Of a stretch of 48,875 nucleotides of DNA, positions 41,260 to 48,875 are shown piece by piece. The DNA is from Onthovicinus sp900555545 (GTDB taxonomy: Bacteria; Bacillota; Clostridia; Oscillospirales; Acutalibacteraceae): positions 1-48,875 of the forward strand of contig CASFPX010000015.1 in NCBI GenBank assembly GCA_949296915.1. Direction: 5' to 3'. The notes below the pieces were generated by a model that worked only from the letters and a program-made list of their open reading frames with translations, did not search any database and was not told the DNA's origin. How positions within the stretch are numbered: the first letter of the stretch is position 1; each line of letters opens with the position of its first letter. A program made the position numbers and the translations under genes.

Positions 41260-43016
41260 TGGCGGAACAGAATGTGATTTTTGGAATCAATGGACCGGTC
41301 GTAACCGTCAAGGGCTCTACGACTCTGAGCATGAGTGAAATGGTCTACGTCGGCCATCAAAAGCTTGTCGGTGAGGTGATCGGCCTGACCCGGGAGATGA
41401 CAACCATCCAGGTTTACGAGGAGACGACCGGCCTGAAGCCGGGCGAGCCTGTCTATTCTACGGGCGGCCCCATTTCTGTCACCTTGGGCCCTGGCATTAT
41501 TACGAATATTTTTGATGGTATCGAACGCCCGCTGACGGCGATTGAGGCGGCGTCCGGCGCTTTCATCAGCAGGGGCGCGAATGTCTCCGCCCTTAATGAA
41601 GAGAAGGAGTGGGAGGTCACCGTCCTCGTGAAGGAGGGCGATGAGCTCAAGGGCGGCGATATATACGCTACGTGTCCGGAGACGGCGATTGTCACCCACA
41701 AAGTGATGGTTCCTCCGAACCTGCGCGGTAAGGTTGTAGCGTGCGTCCCGAATGGTATGTACAAGGTCAATGATACGATTGTCACCCTGCGCGATGAGGA
41801 CGGCGATACCCATGAGCTGACACTCTGCCAGCGTTGGCCGATCCGTCTTCCACGCCCGGTCGCGGAACGTCTGCCTGCCACGCGCCCGTTGATCACGGGC
41901 CAGCGTGTGATTGATACCATGTTTCCGATCGCCAAAGGCGGTGCAGCTGCCATCCCCGGCGGTTTCGGCACCGGTAAGACGATGACCCAGCACCAGCTGG
42001 CCAAATGGTGCGATGCGGATATCATCATTTACGTTGGCTGTGGCGAGCGCGGCAATGAGATGACGCAGGTTGTCTCCGAGTTCAGCGAACTGATGGACCC
42101 CAAGTCCGGCCGGCCACTGATGGACCGTACCATCCTGATCGCCAATACATCCAATATGCCTGTTGCCGCACGTGAGGCATCCATTTATACCGGCATCACT
42201 TTGGCGGAGTACTACCGCGATATGGGATATCATACTGCCCTGATGGCGGATTCCACCTCCCGCTGGGCGGAGGCGTTGCGTGAGATTTCCGGACGGCTGG
42301 AGGAGATGCCCGGCGACGAGGGGTTCCCGGCTTATCTGCCTTCCCGCCTGTCCGAGTTCTATGAGCGCGCGGGTTATGTCCAAACGCTCGGCGGGAAGGA
42401 GGGCTCCATCTCCGTGATCGGCGCTGTCTCCCCGCAGGGATCCGACTTCTCCGAGCCCGTCACCCAGAACACCAAGCGCTTTACCCGCTGTTTCTGGGCG
42501 CTGGATAAGAGCCTCGCGTATGAGCGCCACTATCCGGCCATCAACTGGAACACGAGCTACAGCGAGTATGTGAACGACCTCTCCAAGTGGTATGCCGAAA
42601 ACGTCGGCGAGAACTTCATGAAGTACCGCGAGGAGATTTCCGCAATCCTGGTGGAGGAGAACAGCCTGATGGAGATCGTCAAACTGATCGGTTCCGATGT
42701 TCTCCCGGATGATCAGAAATTGACCATTGAAATCGCCCGCGTGATCCGCGTAGGCTTCCTGCAACAGAATGCTTTCCATCAGGAGGACACCTATGTTCCC
42801 ATGGAAAAGCAAATGCGCATGATGGAGGTCATCCTGCATCTCTATCACAAGTGTCAGAGTGTCGTGGCGCTTCAGGTGCCCATCTCCAAGATCATTGCCT
42901 TGGGTCTGTTTGACAAGCTGGTCAAGATGAAGTACGACATTCCCAACGACAAGCTGGAGCTTTTTGACGGTTACAAGCAGGAGATTGATGAAAAGCTCGC
43001 AGTGTTCCTCAAATAA
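41259..43016 (+). CDS. ntpA: V-type ATPase catalytic subunit A
   Basis: A 585-residue catalytic subunit with the usual length and the V-type non-homologous insert (about 115-190). The P loop is GGFGTGKT (234-241), followed by TMTQHQLAKW; other landmarks are VGCGERGNEMTQVV with the catalytic Glu, LMADSTSRWAEALREISGRL and the C-terminal helical domain. It forms the A3B3 hexamer with subunit B and hydrolyses or makes ATP. One of the most certain calls in the window. Confidence 0.98.
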   Translation: MAEQNVIFGINGPVVTVKGSTTLSMSEMVYVGHQKLVGEVIGLTREMTTIQVYEETTGLKPGEPVYSTGGPISVTLGPGIITNIFDGIERPLTAIEAASGAFISRGANVSALNEEKEWEVTVLVKEGDELKGGDIYATCPETAIVTHKVMVPPNLRGKVVACVPNGMYKVNDTIVTLRDEDGDTHELTLCQRWPIRLPRPVAERLPATRPLITGQRVIDTMFPIAKGGAAAIPGGFGTGKTMTQHQLAKWCDADIIIYVGCGERGNEMTQVVSEFSELMDPKSGRPLMDRTILIANTSNMPVAAREASIYTGITLAEYYRDMGYHTALMADSTSRWAEALREISGRLEEMPGDEGFPAYLPSRLSEFYERAGYVQTLGGKEGSISVIGAVSPQGSDFSEPVTQNTKRFTRCFWALDKSLAYERHYPAINWNTSYSEYVNDLSKWYAENVGENFMKYREEISAILVEENSLMEIVKLIGSDVLPDDQKLTIEIARVIRVGFLQQNAFHQEDTYVPMEKQMRMMEVILHLYHKCQSVVALQVPISKIIALGLFDKLVKMKYDIPNDKLELFDGYKQEIDEKLAVFLK

Positions 43017-43031
43017 GCCGGTTAGGAGTGA

Positions 43032-44417
43032 ATGGCAAATATGGTACTTGAGCACCTTGGATTAAATGAAATCAACGGTTCACTCGTTGTGCTCGACGGC
43101 GTTAAAGGCGCTGCCAATGAGGAACTGGTGGAACTGAAACTGGAGAATGGGTCAAGCCGTGTCGGCCGTATCGTTAAAATTGACGGTGAGCGCGTCGTCA
43201 TCCAGGTTTTTGAAGGGACACGTGACCTCTCTCTCGTCAATACACAAACGCACTTGACTGGTCATCCGATGGAGATTCCGCTCTCCAAGGAGATCTTAGG
43301 CCGTGTGTTCGATGGCCTGGGCCGGCCCATCGACGGCATGGGCGAGGTCTATGCCGAGTGCAGGCGTGATGTCAACGGTGAGCCGATCAATCCGGTCTCC
43401 CGGATCTATCCGCGCAATTATATCAATACGGGTATTTCCTCCATTGACGCCCTGGCCACGTTGATCCGCGGCCAGAAGCTGCCAATCTTCTCCGGCTCCG
43501 GCATGAAGCACAACGAGCTGGCCGTGCAGATTGTACGTCAGGCGTCAATCGGCGACGACGAGGACTTTGCCATCGTTTTCGCAGCTATGGGCGTCAAGAA
43601 CGACGTGGCGGAATATTTCCGCACCTCATTTGAGGAGGCCAACGTTATGGATCGCGTGGTCATGTTCCTGAATTTGTCCAACGATCCCGTCATTGAGCGT
43701 ATCCTCACCCCCAAATGCGCGCTGACTGCGGCGGAATACCTCGCCTTTGAGAAGAATATGAATATTCTTGTCATTCTGACGGATATGACCTCCTACTGTG
43801 AGGCGCTGCGTGAATTCAGCTCCTCCAAGGGGGAGATCCCCGGGCGGAAGGGATTCCCCGGCTATCTGTATTCCGATCTGGCTTCGCTCTATGAGCGTGC
43901 AGGCATCGTGAAGGGGAAGAGTGGCTCTGTGACGCAGATCCCGATCCTGACCATGCCCAATGATGATATCACGCACCCGATCCCGGATCTGACCGGCTAT
44001 ATTACGGAGGGGCAGATTGTGCTTGACCGTGAACTGGATTCCAAGGGAATCTATCCGCCCGTCAGTATCTTGCCGTCCCTGTCCCGCCTGATGAAGGATG
44101 GTATCGGTGCAGGCTATACGCGGGATGACCATAATGCTGTCTCCACCCAGCTCTTTGCATCTTATGCCAAGGTGCAGGACGCAAAGGCACTGGCTTCCGT
44201 TATTGGTGAGGACGAACTCTCCGAGTCGGACAAAAAGCTGATGGAGTTTGGCCGCGAGTTTGAAAAGCATTTTATCAACCAGGGGTACAATGAGAACAGG
44301 ACCATCGAGCAAACACTGGATCTCGGTTGGGAGCTGTTATCCATGCTGGATCGCTCCGAGCTGGATCGTGTGGATGACGAGATCCTCGATCAGCATTACC
44401 GGCCCAAAAAGGCTTGA
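43032..44417 (+). CDS. ntpB: V-type ATPase non-catalytic subunit B
   Basis: A 461-residue regulatory head subunit. It has the P-loop-like but degenerate SGSGMKHNELAVQI, the block IVFAAMGVKNDVAEYFRTSF, and VSILPSLSRLMKDGIGAGYT, with the arginine of the arginine-finger region. Length and order after subunit A are as expected. GGAGTG precedes the ATG. Confidence 0.98.
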   Translation: MANMVLEHLGLNEINGSLVVLDGVKGAANEELVELKLENGSSRVGRIVKIDGERVVIQVFEGTRDLSLVNTQTHLTGHPMEIPLSKEILGRVFDGLGRPIDGMGEVYAECRRDVNGEPINPVSRIYPRNYINTGISSIDALATLIRGQKLPIFSGSGMKHNELAVQIVRQASIGDDEDFAIVFAAMGVKNDVAEYFRTSFEEANVMDRVVMFLNLSNDPVIERILTPKCALTAAEYLAFEKNMNILVILTDMTSYCEALREFSSSKGEIPGRKGFPGYLYSDLASLYERAGIVKGKSGSVTQIPILTMPNDDITHPIPDLTGYITEGQIVLDRELDSKGIYPPVSILPSLSRLMKDGIGAGYTRDDHNAVSTQLFASYAKVQDAKALASVIGEDELSESDKKLMEFGREFEKHFINQGYNENRTIEQTLDLGWELLSMLDRSELDRVDDEILDQHYRPKKA

Positions 44418-44434
44418 GAAAGGGGTGAGCGCAG

Positions 44435-45049
44435 GTGGCCAAACAGGTATTCCCAACCAAAAGCAATTTAATCAGTACCAGAAAGTCGCTTTCGCTCGCA
44501 AAGCTTGGCTATGAGTTGATGGATCGCAAGCGCAACATCCTGGTGCGTGAGATGATGGCGTTGATCGACAAGGCGAATGAAATCCAGGGATCGATCGATT
44601 CCCTCTACGCGAGCGCCTATGTGGCCTTGCAGCGTGCGAACGTCACATTGGGAATCTGTGGTGAGGCCGCACAGACCATCCCAATTGACGAGAGCGTTGA
44701 ATTGGATGCGCGCAGTGTCATGGGGGTGGAGATTCCCATCGTCCGGATCGGCAGTTCGGATGACAGGAAACTGCACTATGGCCTTTATTGCACAAATTCC
44801 CAGTTGGATGAGGCGTACTTGCTCTTCGACAAAGTTAAGCATTTGACGGCTGAGCTGGCACAGGTTGAGAACAGTGTCTACCGCCTGGCTGGCGCAATCA
44901 AAAAGACCCAAAAGCGCGCGAATGCGCTCCACAATATCATGATCCCGCAGTTTGAGAGTACAATTAAATTTATCAATGAAGCGCTGGAGGAGAAGGAACG
45001 CGAGGACTTCTCCCGCCTGAAGGCGATCAAAAGCCAGCGTGAATCATAA
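44435..45049 (+). CDS. ntpD: V-type ATPase subunit D (central shaft)
   Basis: A 204-residue rotor-shaft subunit with long N- and C-terminal helices (FPTKSNLISTRKSLSLAKLG; TQKRANALHNIMIPQFESTI) that form the antiparallel coiled coil inside the A3B3 head. It starts with GTG at 44435 and is the last gene of the operon, followed by a strong terminator. Confidence 0.96.
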   Translation: MAKQVFPTKSNLISTRKSLSLAKLGYELMDRKRNILVREMMALIDKANEIQGSIDSLYASAYVALQRANVTLGICGEAAQTIPIDESVELDARSVMGVEIPIVRIGSSDDRKLHYGLYCTNSQLDEAYLLFDKVKHLTAELAQVENSVYRLAGAIKKTQKRANALHNIMIPQFESTIKFINEALEEKEREDFSRLKAIKSQRES

Positions 45050-45057
45050 TGCAGCAG

Positions 45058-45083
45058 AGCGCCCGGAAAACCGGGCGCTTTTT
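45058..45083 (+). terminator. Terminator of the V-type ATPase operon
   Basis: AGCGCCCGG (45058-45066), AAAA loop and CCGGGCGCT (45071-45079) form a perfect 9-bp stem followed by a T run, nine bases after the last stop codon. Confidence 0.93.
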
Positions 45084-45107
45084 GTCTTACTTAGGGAGGT
45101 ATACGAG

Positions 45108-45926
45108 ATGATCCACGCACTGTTTTTTGACTTGGATGGTACGTTGTTGAACAGTGAAAAGAAACTGACTGGCCGCACATTGTCTGCACTGAATGCCTGC
45201 CGGGAACGTGGGATCCGCCTGTTTGTGGCTACGGCTAGGCCGCCGATTTTGGGCCGGATGCTTGGATGGACAGAGGAGGAACAGGAGTTGTTTGACGGCG
45301 GCGTCTACTGCAACGGCGGCTGTGAGGTGATCGAAGAGCGGATGCGCTACTATTTTATTCCCCAGCAAATCGTGGAGGCGTGTATTTCCCGGGTAAATAT
45401 CTGCCAAACGGTGAACATCGCGTTGCAGATGGCGAAGGAACGTCATGCGTTTAATCATCCGCTGGCAGACTTTGCCTATCCGCGTTGGGGGATCACCAGG
45501 GAGGAGGCTATGCCGATCACAAAGGATTGTACCATGCAAACAGTCAAAATTTTAGTCTACCACGAGAATATCGTCGATACTGTCACCCCGTTATCACCTG
45601 CACTTGTCGAAGGGGTGCGCAACTGTTGCGGCCGGCAGGCGCAGTTCTATCTGACGGACGGCGGCAAAGTGATTCAGATCACCAGCAACCTGGCGAACAA
45701 ATATCAGAGCATCGAGCGCATCCGGATCCAGCTGGGGCTTGAAAAAACGGAGGTAGCCGTATTTGGGGATGATTTGAACGATCTGGAGATGTTGTCGGGC
45801 TATCCGAACAGCGTAGCCATGGGGAATGGCTGCGAGCAGATCAAGCAGTCAGCCAGATGGGTAACAAGAGATAACGATGAGAATGGCGTCGCCTATGCGA
45901 TCGAGCATCTGCTCAAGCTGATTTGA
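45108..45926 (+). CDS. HAD superfamily hydrolase, Cof type
   Basis: A 272-residue soluble phosphatase of the Cof/YidA (HAD-IIB) branch, acting on sugar phosphates or similar small phosphoesters. Motif I is FFDLDGTLLNS with nucleophile Asp, motif II is in LFVATARPP, and motifs III/IV are seen as the NLANKYQSIERI Lys region and FGDDLNDLEML. The cap domain fills about residues 85-190. The ATG at 45108 follows GGGAGGT and gives the family N-terminus; a longer frame runs back through the V-ATPase terminator and is rejected. Confidence 0.93.
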   Translation: MIHALFFDLDGTLLNSEKKLTGRTLSALNACRERGIRLFVATARPPILGRMLGWTEEEQELFDGGVYCNGGCEVIEERMRYYFIPQQIVEACISRVNICQTVNIALQMAKERHAFNHPLADFAYPRWGITREEAMPITKDCTMQTVKILVYHENIVDTVTPLSPALVEGVRNCCGRQAQFYLTDGGKVIQITSNLANKYQSIERIRIQLGLEKTEVAVFGDDLNDLEMLSGYPNSVAMGNGCEQIKQSARWVTRDNDENGVAYAIEHLLKLI

Positions 45927-45965
45927 CGGTCTGTTTGATTTGCATTTCAGCAATATGAAAAAAGA

Positions 45966-45988
45966 GGGCGCGGGAGAGAACCGCGCCC
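45966..45988 (-). terminator. Terminator of the PAP2 phosphatase gene
   Basis: GGGCGCGG (45966-45973) pairs perfectly with CCGCGCCC (45981-45988). On the minus strand a T run follows the stem, 15 bases after the phosphatase stop. Confidence 0.85.
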
Positions 45989-46003
45989 ATGATGAAAGGA
46001 TTG

Positions 46004-46900
46004 CTATTCATTTTTTCCCGACAATTCTTTCCAGTGTATCTTGCAGTACTCCTTACCGTCAATCGGCGGGTAATCCGGATCGTCTACCTTGGCGGCGTTG
46101 TAGCAGTCGTACGCACCGCTGTATGCACAGCGGACAGTATCTGCACCGCCCTCACTGAGTACTGGGATAAATGAGTACAGGAAAGCAGCCAGCACCACAA
46201 CGGTTATAACCGCAGCGCCCGCCTTTCCCTTACACCATTTCAGACATTTTAACTGGGCCAAATCTGCATTGCTGAGCTTGTCAGACTTTGAGATCAGGTG
46301 CATAATGCCTTTCATGATATAGTAACCCGCAATGCCTGCCACGATGCCGACAATCATACCGGCGAGAACGTCTGTCGGATAGTGAACCATCAGATAAATA
46401 CGGCTGCCCATGGTGCACAGCGCCAGCGCAGGGAATACCCACGCAATTTTCTTTTTGCCCTCTGACCAGAAGACCAGGAAGACGGCGATTGCCATCTCAA
46501 ATGCGCCTGTCGTATGGCCGCTCGGGAAGGAGTAATCCGATTCGCTCAGTGACCCCGCCCCAAGGTATGCCTGCCAGTAAAATTCAACGTCCTGTAGAGT
46601 GTTATAGGGCCGGATTCGCAAAACAGCGGGCTTGATTATCACGTTGGTAAGGATCGTTCCGATCAGGATGGCAAATACGAGTGCGAGGCCAAATTTTCTT
46701 GTCCGCTTGAAAAACAGCATCCCAATACCCAGAATTACCATCGGGATAATAAAGGCCTGGTCGCCAAAGGATGTGAATAGCTTGGCGACAACGGTTAAAA
46801 ATGAGTTTTGAATCGAGGCGAAAAGCTGAAAGATGGCGATGTCAAATTGATAAAAAATACGGTCGATCGAATCACCCACTGTGAGCAGCATAAGATCCAT
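46004..46900 (-). CDS. PAP2 family membrane phosphatase
   Basis: A 298-residue membrane protein with about six helices and the three PAP2 signature motifs: KPAVLRIRP, FPSGHTT and SRIYLMVHYPTDVLAG. It should dephosphorylate a lipid phosphate such as undecaprenyl pyrophosphate or phosphatidic acid at the outer membrane face. After the core there is an extra helix (about 230-250) and a soluble tail of about 50 residues with three Cys (VRCAYSGAYDC, EYCKIHW), unusual for the family. I choose the ATG at 46900 because GGGAGGG stands eight bases before it. Confidence 0.9.
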   Translation of the reverse strand: MDLMLLTVGDSIDRIFYQFDIAIFQLFASIQNSFLTVVAKLFTSFGDQAFIIPMVILGIGMLFFKRTRKFGLALVFAILIGTILTNVIIKPAVLRIRPYNTLQDVEFYWQAYLGAGSLSESDYSFPSGHTTGAFEMAIAVFLVFWSEGKKKIAWVFPALALCTMGSRIYLMVHYPTDVLAGMIVGIVAGIAGYYIMKGIMHLISKSDKLSNADLAQLKCLKWCKGKAGAAVITVVVLAAFLYSFIPVLSEGGADTVRCAYSGAYDCYNAAKVDDPDYPPIDGKEYCKIHWKELSGKNE

Positions 46901-47058
46901 AAACTGTGCCCTCCCCATAAAAATTATACGCTGAATACAGGTTGATTTTACCATATTGCCGAGGCGATTTCAAGCTTTGTTTGAGTGAAAGCTCCCGCAG
47001 ATACTTTTTATATGTGTACCATGGTATAATCAAAAATAAGTCAGAGGAGGGGATCCTT

Positions 47059-47673
47059 GTGAATGAAAAATGGCTGGAGTGGGCCGTTGAATTACAAAGT
47101 CTGGCGCAGGCCGGGCTGACCTACGGCCGGGATGTCTATGACCGTGAGCGGTACGAACGGATTCGGGAAATTTCCGCGGAGATGGTAGCACATCAAACCG
47201 AGATCCCAGTAGAAAAGGTCAAAAATCTCTTTTGTAATGAGACGGGCTACCAGACACCCAAGCTTGACACCCGTGCTGCAATCTTTGATGAAGATAGAAT
47301 TCTTCTGGTGCGGGAAAACAATGGTAAATGGTCGCTCCCAGGCGGCTGGATCGATGTGAATGTCTCCGTGAAGGAGAACACGATCAAAGAGGTCAAGGAG
47401 GAGTCCGGATTGGATGTGACAGCCGATCGGATCATCGCTGTGCAGGATCGTGCCAAGCACAACCATCCGCCATATGCGTACGGTGTATGTAAAATATTTG
47501 TGCTCTGCACCGTAACGGGAGGGTGCTTTGAGCAAAACAGTGAGACGACGGAATACCGGTACTTTGACATGGAAAACCTGCCGCCGCTTTCTGAGGAGAA
47601 AAATACGGCGGAGCAAATCGCCATGTGTTTTTCCGCCTATCACAACGAACAATGGATCACGGTGTTCGATTGA
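47059..47673 (+). CDS. NUDIX hydrolase with NUDIX_N_2-type N-terminal domain
   Basis: A 204-residue pyrophosphohydrolase. An N-terminal helical domain (1-60; LEWAVELQSLAQAGLTYGRD) precedes the NUDIX fold. The NUDIX box reads GGWIDVNVSVKENTIKEVKE followed by ESGL: the glutamates of the metal site are kept, while the usual Arg of REuxEE is Lys. This two-domain form is common in ADP-ribose/NDP-sugar-type NUDIX proteins of Bacillota. GTG at 47059 follows GAGGAGGGG. A TATAAT box at 47025-47030 is the likely -10 element. Confidence 0.92.
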   Translation: MNEKWLEWAVELQSLAQAGLTYGRDVYDRERYERIREISAEMVAHQTEIPVEKVKNLFCNETGYQTPKLDTRAAIFDEDRILLVRENNGKWSLPGGWIDVNVSVKENTIKEVKEESGLDVTADRIIAVQDRAKHNHPPYAYGVCKIFVLCTVTGGCFEQNSETTEYRYFDMENLPPLSEEKNTAEQIAMCFSAYHNEQWITVFD

Positions 47674-47745
47674 TATAGATTGGGGTCACAGATGGGTTCG
47701 TTGTCAGAACTCTGATGGCGTAATCCTAAAGTATATACTAAGATT

Positions 47746-47775
47746 GCCGCCAGCGATACGATATCAGCTGGCGGC
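47746..47775. terminator. Hairpin after the NUDIX gene
   Basis: GCCGCCAGC (47746-47754) pairs perfectly with GCTGGCGGC (47767-47775). The following sequence is T-rich but interrupted. The remaining 115 bases before the catalase gene end show no other feature. Confidence 0.6.
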
Positions 47776-47889
47776 GTGTATTTTGTATTTTGTATCGGGT
47801 GCTCCACACGTTTTGCTTCACGTGGTGGGTCAGAGTGGGGAGTTATGAATTCGGCTTATGGTGTCTCATGCTCGCTTTTCGGGATACTT

Positions 47890-48558
47890 TTATTGAAAAG
47901 CAGCGGGGGTGACAGCAGTATGGGGGAAATGGCTGTCTGCAGGCGATGGTTCGGACATACTAAAATACATTTTAGCCGCTTTAGTTGTGCCAAAGTCGCG
48001 GTTTGATCCGGAGTTTTGTACTTTATTAAAGGCCTCTCTGAACATGGCGTTATGCGCCTCTTCCCTGTTCAGCAGGAAATCAATTGTCTCCTTTACCTTT
48101 TTGTCGTCAATCTGCCTATATAAATATTCGTAGACAACCTTCGCACGCTGTTCTGAAGCAATATTGGAGAGTAGGTCAGCACACAGATCGCCTGTCACAG
48201 TCACGTAATCTCCCGTCCATGAATAGCCGGAGGCGTTAATTAGGCCCGGATTCAGCCCTAAAAGCACGTGGGATTCAATTTCCCCCGCGGGCACCTTTGT
48301 GGCCGCTACGTCGTGCCCGTTTAGCAGATTGATAGTTTGTGCGACCATCTCCATATGACCTAACTCTTCTGCGGCGATATCCAAAAACAAATCTTTTATT
48401 TCTGGATCCTGAATACGAAAGCTCTGTGACATATACTGCATTGCCGCCTTTAACTCACCGTTGGCGCCTCCGAGCTGTTCCTGCAAAAGGGCGGCGTATT
48501 GTGGATTGGGTTGTTCAACAGCCACGGGGTGGAATAACATTTTTTCATGTTTAAACAT
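47890..48558 (-). CDS. Manganese catalase (CotJC-like)
   Basis: A 222-residue ferritin-like di-manganese enzyme that decomposes hydrogen peroxide; close relatives are spore-coat proteins (CotJC). The four-helix ligand set is visible: Glu in GGANGELKAAMQY, Glu and His in DIAAEELGHMEMV, Glu in NIASEQRAKVVYEY, and Glu/His in LLNREEAHNAMF. The length is that of the short CotJC type. The usual cotJA and cotJB partners are not seen next to it in the window. Ribosome site AGAGAGG precedes the ATG at 48558. Confidence 0.92.
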   Translation of the reverse strand: MFKHEKMLFHPVAVEQPNPQYAALLQEQLGGANGELKAAMQYMSQSFRIQDPEIKDLFLDIAAEELGHMEMVAQTINLLNGHDVAATKVPAGEIESHVLLGLNPGLINASGYSWTGDYVTVTGDLCADLLSNIASEQRAKVVYEYLYRQIDDKKVKETIDFLLNREEAHNAMFREAFNKVQNSGSNRDFGTTKAAKMYFSMSEPSPADSHFPHTAVTPAAFQ

Positions 48559-48776
48559 AAGAAAAACCTCTCTTTCTAAAAATCAGTATCTCCGTTTTTA
48601 CCAATAAAATTCAATGTGATTCGAGGAACTTGAACGGGCGGTTTACACTTCACAGGTTCAATCGCGTGAAGTGTTGGGAGATGCTGCAGAGCGAGCTGTT
48701 GTGAGGGCGTTTACAACCGAACGGGTGAGCCCCGCATGACTTTTTGCGAAAGAGGAGGAGAAAAAAGCAGGCAGAT
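48559..48776. other. Intergenic DNA upstream of the manganese catalase gene
   Basis: I see no gene here. The catalase control region lies next to the start; a TTGAAT box and a GATACT-like box are visible on the minus strand but are not convincing. ACACTTCAC (48645-48653) and GTGAAGTGT (48666-48674) form a perfect 9-bp inverted repeat with a 12-base loop and no T run. Confidence 0.4.
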
Positions 48777-48875
48777 GTGAACTGCCCCAATTTGTACGGA
48801 CAGGACAAAAAAGCCCCTATGTAGGAAATATTAAGTTTTAAGCGGAGTGGCGCAGCGTCAGCGGCGCCACTCCAG
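48777..48875. mobile_element. Possible end of an IS3-type insertion sequence running off the window
   Basis: From about 48777 the sequence TGTGAACTGCCCCAATTTGT followed by a GGACAGGAC block resembles terminal inverted repeats of IS3/IS150-group elements. If so, the element extends beyond 48875. A perfect 10-bp hairpin, GGAGTGGCGC (48844-48853) with GCGCCACTCC (48864-48873), lies inside and could be a terminator. No transposase coding is visible, so the call is tentative. Confidence 0.3.

Noticed and set aside
41139..43055. 638-codon antisense frame opposite V-ATPase subunit A
   Set aside because: Shadow of a highly conserved gene with a certain identity on the plus strand.

Overview
The window looks like chromosome of a spore-forming, anaerobic member of the Clostridia (Bacillota), most like the Oscillospiraceae/Ruminococcaceae group. 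Pointers are moderately GC-rich coding sequence with AT-rich promoters, AGGAGG-type ribosome sites, a CwlD spore-cortex amidase, a CotJC-like manganese catalase, a BclA-like collagen protein, a V-type rather than F-type ATPase operon, and NADH/ferredoxin-type flavin/iron-sulfur enzymes. Species assignment is inference. No phage, CRISPR array or complete insertion sequence is present.

Layout. (1) 1-2.4 kb: divergent D-2-hydroxyacid dehydrogenase and glycerol dehydrogenase. (2) 2.4-13.5 kb: an envelope-stress/drug-resistance island. An ABC-2 exporter (ATPase plus two permeases, minus strand) diverges from four genes with successive ATGA overlaps, encoding two complete two-component systems: a DesK/LnrJ-type kinase with LuxR-type regulator, then an OmpR-type regulator with BceS-type kinase. 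These are followed by a BceA ATPase, a full-length BceB permease and a second BceB paralogue lacking the large extracellular sensor loop. (3) 13.7-14.9 kb: secG, tRNA-Leu(CAA) and a gene-poor AT-rich stretch with decayed coding sequence. (4) 14.9-20.7 kb: a GT4 glycosyltransferase on the minus strand, then a DUF5696-like lipoprotein, cwlD and radA. (5) 20.7-26.5 kb: a three-gene NuoE/NuoF/NuoG-GltD operon resembling the Sporomusa-type (Stn) electron-bifurcating transhydrogenase. (6) 26.5-30 kb: a dead Spo0A-C-like small gene, an RNHCP protein, a GNAT acetyltransferase, an organophosphate-type MFS transporter and a divergent type I phosphodiesterase. (7) 30-32.6 kb: a spore-surface-type collagen-like protein with its putative glycosyltransferase. 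(8) 32.7-36.2 kb: a GH2 glycosidase, a broken RidA gene and a membrane-anchored endonuclease/exonuclease/phosphatase-fold protein. (9) 36.4-45.1 kb: a nine-gene V-type ATPase operon. (10) 45.1-48.9 kb: HAD phosphatase, PAP2 phosphatase, NUDIX hydrolase, manganese catalase and, at the edge, a possible IS3-type end.

How the genes may work together. Region 2 reads as one sensing and detoxification module for cell-envelope antimicrobials, with candidate operators in both control regions: a perfect palindrome between the divergent operons and an 11-bp-phased direct repeat upstream of bceA. Regions 5 and 9 are energy metabolism: pyridine-nucleotide/ferredoxin balancing and ion pumping. The collagen-like protein, its glycosyltransferase, CwlD and the manganese catalase are spore-associated. 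Many long open frames antisense to the GC-rich genes are composition artefacts and are left out. All calls come from reading the sequence; no database search was possible.
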